Position numbers and translations under genes: made by a program. A stretch of 64,000 nucleotides of DNA from positions 15,517 through 79,516 of the forward strand of contig JAFAFU010000037.1 in the NCBI GenBank assembly GCA_023423335.1. Reading direction: 5' to 3'. Below, in pieces: positions 60,392-64,000 of the stretch (position 1 is its first letter; every line of letters starts with the position of its first letter). The stretch comes from Bacillota bacterium. GTDB taxonomy: Bacteria; Bacillota; Clostridia; Lachnospirales; Lachnospiraceae. The notes beneath the pieces are model-generated. The model made no database searches. It was given only the letters and a program-made list of their open reading frames with translations, and was not told the DNA's origin.

Positions 60392-61096
60392 ATGGATAGA
60401 TCAATCGGCACTAAGTTATTAATTAATGCCAATGAAGTCATGGGACTGACCTCCATCGGAGGATTAAGCCTTACGGCGGAAACAATGGATAAAACCACCC
60501 TATCGAGTACAGGAGCATACCGCGAATTTATGGGAGGGTTTAAGGACGGCGGTGAAGTACCGGTTTCCGGATATTTCGAACCAAGCGACACCAACGGTCA
60601 AAATGCTCTTTACAATGCGTTCGAAAGCGGAGCTACTACACCATTCCAGATTGTATTCCCTGCAACAATGGGAGCGTCTTGGGTATTTAACGGTGTGGTT
60701 ACAGGGTTCTCAACATCGGCAGATTTAGAGGATATTATAGGGTTTGAAGCAACCATTAAAGTATCTGGAAAACCTACACTCGGATTTACGGTATCCGCCG
60801 GATTGTCAGGTTTGACAATGTCCGGTACAGGTGGGTCTCTGGTGCCTACATTTGCCACAGGTAAATACTACTATGCATTTACAGGGGTAACTGCACCGTC
60901 TGTTACGGTAACGGCTACTGCAGCAAACCATACCATATGGCTATTTGTGGACGGGGCAAAGGCGGCGGACCTTACAAGCGGATCACCATCCGGCGCAATT
61001 ACTTTAGCAGTAGGGACGAAGAAATTCACCATCATGGCATTTGAAGAGGGTAAAACCATTAAGACATACGAAATTGTTGTTGAGAAAGCATCGTAA
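60392..61096 (+). CDS. Major tail tube protein with C-terminal Ig-like domain
   Basis: Residues 1-135 are a siphovirus tail-tube domain (NANEVMGLTSIGGLSLTAET, GGFKDGGEVPVSGYF, DLEDIIGFEATIKVSG). Residues 140-234 are a beta-sandwich, Ala/Thr/Gly-rich (PSVTVTATAANHTIWLFVDG), an outward Ig-like decoration that may bind surface polymers. GAAAGGA precedes the ATG; a terminator-like hairpin follows. Confidence 0.88.
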   Translation: MDRSIGTKLLINANEVMGLTSIGGLSLTAETMDKTTLSSTGAYREFMGGFKDGGEVPVSGYFEPSDTNGQNALYNAFESGATTPFQIVFPATMGASWVFNGVVTGFSTSADLEDIIGFEATIKVSGKPTLGFTVSAGLSGLTMSGTGGSLVPTFATGKYYYAFTGVTAPSVTVTATAANHTIWLFVDGAKAADLTSGSPSGAITLAVGTKKFTIMAFEEGKTIKTYEIVVEKAS

Positions 61097-61108
61097 CATA
61101 TCAATTTT

Positions 61109-61134
61109 AAGGGAGGCTTATCCAGCTCCCTTTT
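61109..61134 (+). terminator. Hairpin with T-run after tail-tube gene
   Basis: AAGGGAG (61109-61115) pairs with CTCCCTT (61126-61132); TTTT follows. A partial terminator here would keep tube protein in excess. Confidence 0.6.
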
Positions 61135-61153
61135 GATTTTAAGGAGGAAGTAC

Positions 61154-61387
61154 ATGAGAGTAGAGGTCAGCCAATCGAAAGGGAACCCGTACGTTACAGA
61201 TGTCAAATTGGATGGGGAGCCAGTATCAAAATATTTACGCGGACTTAGTATCCAGATCGAGGCCGGAGAGATGCCGGTAATAGAACTTGATTTAAGATGT
61301 CCGGAAAGTATTGTAATAGATACGGACGGCGAAGTAAAAATAAATATTGGAAATAAAAAATATAAATTAACGGAGGTAGGACAATGA
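61154..61387 (+). CDS. Small tail-region protein (77 aa)
   Basis: ATG 61154, 6 nt after AAGGAGG. Begins MRVEVSQSKGNPYVTDVKLD, beta-rich, ending KYKLTEVGQ; overlaps the chaperone gene by 4 bp. It may be a minor tail or assembly factor. No firm family. Confidence 0.6.
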   Translation: MRVEVSQSKGNPYVTDVKLDGEPVSKYLRGLSIQIEAGEMPVIELDLRCPESIVIDTDGEVKINIGNKKYKLTEVGQ

Positions 61388-61695
61388 GATATTATCCAAT
61401 TCAGTTAGATAAATCACGTAATTTTAAATACGGTATGAAAGCAATCAGCCTGGTAGAAAAGAAATTCAAGAAGCCGATTATGAAGGTCGATATGGGCGGT
61501 CTGACGATGGAAGAGATGGCTACGATTATATGGGCCGGCTTGGTCCATGAAGATAAAAATCTATCGGTTGAACGAGTAATGGATCTGATTGATGATTATT
61601 CCAATGTAACAGCAGTGTTCGATATCGCCGGCGAAGCTCTAAATAAAGCCTTTGTCGGAGACATTCCAGCGGAGGAAACCGAAAAAAACGCATAG
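61384..61695 (+). CDS. Tail assembly chaperone gpG
   Basis: 103-residue G-type chaperone with YGMKAISLVEKKFKKPIMKV and MEEMATIIWAGLVHEDKNLS, which coats the tape measure with gpGT during tail assembly. The end EETEKNA is encoded over the slippery heptamer 61683-61689, so a minority of ribosomes continue into the gpT part. Confidence 0.88.
   Translation: MRYYPIQLDKSRNFKYGMKAISLVEKKFKKPIMKVDMGGLTMEEMATIIWAGLVHEDKNLSVERVMDLIDDYSNVTAVFDIAGEALNKAFVGDIPAEETEKNA
61683..61689 (+). promoter_or_regulatory. Programmed -1 frameshift site in gpG/gpGT
   Basis: A AAA AAC, read in frame as GAA AAA AAC, is the canonical -1 slippery heptamer. The 0-frame stop TAG is at 61693. The -1 frame reads KRIEGKEPEPFDIIKQMELA without a stop into the downstream ORF. 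Confidence 0.92.
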
Positions 61696-62060
61696 AGGGC
61701 AAGGAACCGGAACCGTTTGATATCATCAAACAAATGGAACTTGCCTTTTCTATTGGTATAAACATATCTGATTTTTGGGACATGACCCCGTACGAGCTTA
61801 TTATAGCACAGCGGGGTTTTATTATGGTTAAAAACAGAGAAGCGGAAGAATTTTCGGCTAAGTTCAAATTACTCCAAGAGCTGGCAATCTCTCAGGCGTG
61901 GTGCACGGCAAACTGGTCCAGGGCTAAGAAGATACCAAACCTTGATAAGGTCTTAGGCGCAGACAAAAAAGGCAATAAGAAAAACAAAAAAATGACCGAC
62001 CAGGAAATGCTTGCACAGATAAGAGCCATTAATAAAAGTTTAGGCGGTGAGGTGAAGTAA
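61689..62060 (+). CDS. gpT part of tail chaperone fusion gpGT
   Basis: Reached by -1 frameshift from gpG; adds 123 residues: EPFDIIKQMELAFSIGINIS, WDMTPYELIIAQRGFIMVKN, then a basic end. An internal ATG at 61734 has no ribosome-binding site, so separate translation is unlikely. The gene overlaps the tape-measure start by 1 bp, as in lambda-like tails. Confidence 0.88.
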   Translation, partial: RIEGKEPEPFDIIKQMELAFSIGINISDFWDMTPYELIIAQRGFIMVKNREAEEFSAKFKLLQELAISQAWCTANWSRAKKIPNLDKVLGADKKGNKKNKKMTDQEMLAQIRAINKSLGGEVK

Positions 62061-64000
62061 TGGCAGGAAACCAGAAAAGCAATTTCATAGTGCGCGGCGG
62101 CTTGGATATGACTTCCTTTACCAAAGGGCTGGCGACAACTCAGAAGCAGCTTGGTGCGTTCCAAGCCGGGATCAGTAAATCAATGAAATTGATTTCTGCG
62201 GCAATTGGCGGTGTGGCTATTGGAAGTTTTATTAAAAGCAGTGTGAAACTGGCAAGTGCCCAGGAAAGTGCATTAAAAGGACTGGAATCTATAGTAAATG
62301 GGCAGGGTAAGAGTTTTGCCGGCACCACTGGGTTTATCCAGGACTACATTAAAGACGGCTTAATTCCACTGACCGATGCAGTAACCGCATATAAAAATCT
62401 TACCGCCAGAGGGTACGGAGACGAACAAATTCAGGCCATAATGAACCGGTTGAAGGACAGCTCGGCATTCGGACGGCAGGCAGCGTTAACCATGGGCGAG
62501 GCGGTGAAATCCGCAACAGAGGGCTTAAAGAACGAAAATTCCATCTTGGTAGACAATGCCGGAGTGACAAAAAATGTCTCGGTAATCTGGAAAGAATATG
62601 CGAAATCCTTAGGAAAGAGCGTCGAGAGCCTGACCGCGGCAGAGAAGCGGCAGGCAGAGTATAACGGCATCTTGCAGGAAACCAGGTATATGGTGGGAGA
62701 TGCCGCGAAATATGCAGATACATACGCCGGTAGAATGTCGGCATTAAGCAAAACATTATATGATATCAAGGTAAATATAGGCAACGCTTTCATGCCGCTA
62801 CTGAATATAGCTATTCCGATCCTGAATAACTTTGGTACGACCATCAAGAATATTACAGGAAATCTTGCGGTGTTTTCACAGGCCTTATTCGGGAAGTCAA
62901 TCGTTGCAGCTACGAATAATACCGAGTCGCAGGCGGATGCGGTTGCAGGTCTTGGGGATGCATACGAAGAAGCAGGGAAGAAAGCCAAAGGAGCAATCGC
63001 CCCATTTGACGAGATTAACATGATCGGTGCAGGTGATAAGTCGTCGGTAGGAACGCCGCCGTCCGGAATATCCGGAGTGCCGCAAATAACCGAAGAGACA
63101 TCGGATGCAACCGGTGGATTTACAGGTAATATCAGCAAATTAAAAGAAAAGCTTCAGCCAACGATTGATGCACTTGGTAGGTTCAAGGAAGCACTAATAC
63201 CAATTAAGGATTTTGTATTCAGCAATATAAAATCCTTTTATGAAGACATCCTTAAACCAATCGGTTCATGGGTAATTGGCGAAGGGCTTCCAAAATTGCT
63301 CGATATCTTTAGCGGGCTACTAAACAAAATAGATTGGGCTAAACTGTCCGATGCTTTTAAGAAGGTAAATGAAGCCATTGCCCCATTTGCTATAAAAGTA
63401 GGAGAAGGCTTTATTTTCTTTGTCGGAAAATTAGTTGAATTATTAACTCCTGCCGTGTCAAAAACAGTCGACCTGCTAGCCAAGGCATTAAGCGCCATCG
63501 CGGATGTGATAAATAAGATCCCTGTCGACGTTGCCATAGCGATTGGGGGGGCGGTTGGAGGATTAGCTACCGCAATTTTAATATTCAAAACTGCGTCTGC
63601 TGTTTCCGGAATTATAAAGAAAATAAAAGATGCCTTTGTGGGTAAGAGCGGTTTGATAACATTGATTGCAAAGCATCCTATATTGACAATTGCAGCAGGG
63701 ATCGCAGCTCTGGCCGGAGCAGTAATAGCTCTCCAGGAGGCTAACTTCGAAAAATCAGAAATCGGTCAGTATATTAAAAAAGTGGATGAACTGTCAGAGT
63801 CAGCAAGAAAATTAAACGAAGAAATACGGGAAGAGATTGAATCCAGAAAAGAACGAAGGGACGGTATTGAAGCAGAATACGGGGCAGTGCAGATACTGGC
63901 AGACAAGTATTTTGCCTTAGCTGACCAAGAAAGCCTAACCAACGATGAGCAGTTACTAATGAAGACCTACGCCGGTGAGCTTATCGAAAAAATACCGGAA
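62060..64000 (+). CDS. Tail tape measure protein (3' end beyond window)
   Basis: 647 codons are present from ATG 62060, behind GGTGAGGTGAAG. N-terminus: RGGLDMTSFTKGLATTQKQL and a hydrophobic-helical core; LYDIKVNIGNAFMPLLNIAI; Ala/Gly-rich membrane-like helices near 500-520 and 540-555 (IAIGGAVGGLATAILIFKTA, LTIAAGIAALAGAVIAL); then a Lys/Glu coiled coil. It sets tail length and helps DNA pass the membrane. It is still open at base 64000. Confidence 0.93.
   Translation, partial: MAGNQKSNFIVRGGLDMTSFTKGLATTQKQLGAFQAGISKSMKLISAAIGGVAIGSFIKSSVKLASAQESALKGLESIVNGQGKSFAGTTGFIQDYIKDGLIPLTDAVTAYKNLTARGYGDEQIQAIMNRLKDSSAFGRQAALTMGEAVKSATEGLKNENSILVDNAGVTKNVSVIWKEYAKSLGKSVESLTAAEKRQAEYNGILQETRYMVGDAAKYADTYAGRMSALSKTLYDIKVNIGNAFMPLLNIAIPILNNFGTTIKNITGNLAVFSQALFGKSIVAATNNTESQADAVAGLGDAYEEAGKKAKGAIAPFDEINMIGAGDKSSVGTPPSGISGVPQITEETSDATGGFTGNISKLKEKLQPTIDALGRFKEALIPIKDFVFSNIKSFYEDILKPIGSWVIGEGLPKLLDIFSGLLNKIDWAKLSDAFKKVNEAIAPFAIKVGEGFIFFVGKLVELLTPAVSKTVDLLAKALSAIADVINKIPVDVAIAIGGAVGGLATAILIFKTASAVSGIIKKIKDAFVGKSGLITLIAKHPILTIAAGIAALAGAVIALQEANFEKSEIGQYIKKVDELSESARKLNEEIREEIESRKERRDGIEAEYGAVQILADKYFALADQESLTNDEQLLMKTYAGELIEKIPE

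Noticed and set aside
1..64000. CRISPR array or complete insertion sequence
   Set aside because: No run of spaced direct repeats and no transposase ORF was found in the whole window.

Overview
The window is a piece of a low-to-moderate GC Firmicutes chromosome. Gene order (rpmH-rnpA-yidD-yidC-jag-mnmE-mnmG-rsmG-parA-parB next to dnaA), DUF4446 after parB, a DUF3881 protein and a clostridial-type adhE with a Rex site point to class Clostridia, most likely a Lachnospiraceae member. The species cannot be named from the sequence alone.

Bases 1-13,999 are the replication-origin neighbourhood. A truncated dnaA reads leftward. The dnaA-rpmH gap carries DnaA boxes and AT-rich DNA, as expected of oriC. 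The rightward housekeeping block follows: L34, RNase P protein, YidD, YidC, Jag/KhpB, MnmE, MnmG, RsmG. After a GNAT protein and a DegS/DegU-like two-component pair come parA and parB with three parS sites. One parS forms the stem of a terminator, one abuts a 214-bp inverted-repeat element, and one lies inside parB.

Bases 14,008-33,714 are ordinary core and metabolic genes: adhE with promoter and Rex operator, an HD-GYP protein, a DUF3881 protein, tRNA-Arg(CCT), the phosphate regulon pstSCAB-phoU-phoPR behind a three-repeat Pho box, a coiled-coil membrane protein, a D,D-carboxypeptidase, araBD, a flavoprotein, trmB, a 46-residue basic protein, thioredoxin and tRNA-Lys(CTT).

From 33,714 to the end lies the left part of a temperate siphovirus-type prophage, integrated at tRNA-Lys. 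Its order is: integrase with arm-type-like repeats; a repressor/Cro-like switch; small early genes and an antirepressor; a recombination module (Sak-like annealing protein, YqaJ exonuclease, HNH and resolvase-like nucleases); a Lin1244-type replication protein; a frameshifted DNA methyltransferase and a PAPS-reductase-like protein; many small accessory ORFs, several Cys-rich; a duplicated leftward 93-residue gene with its own promoters; a lipoprotein; a structured non-coding stretch; sigma-region-4-like late regulator; terminases, portal, protease, HK97-type capsid, connectors, tail tube, tail chaperones with a canonical -1 frameshift site, and a truncated tape measure. Lysis genes, tail fibres and attR would lie beyond the right edge.

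The least explained parts are the paralogous leftward genes at 47.7 and 49.5 kb, the structured stretch at 50.27-50.52 kb, the inverted-repeat element beside parS, and the face-to-face promoter switch of the prophage.
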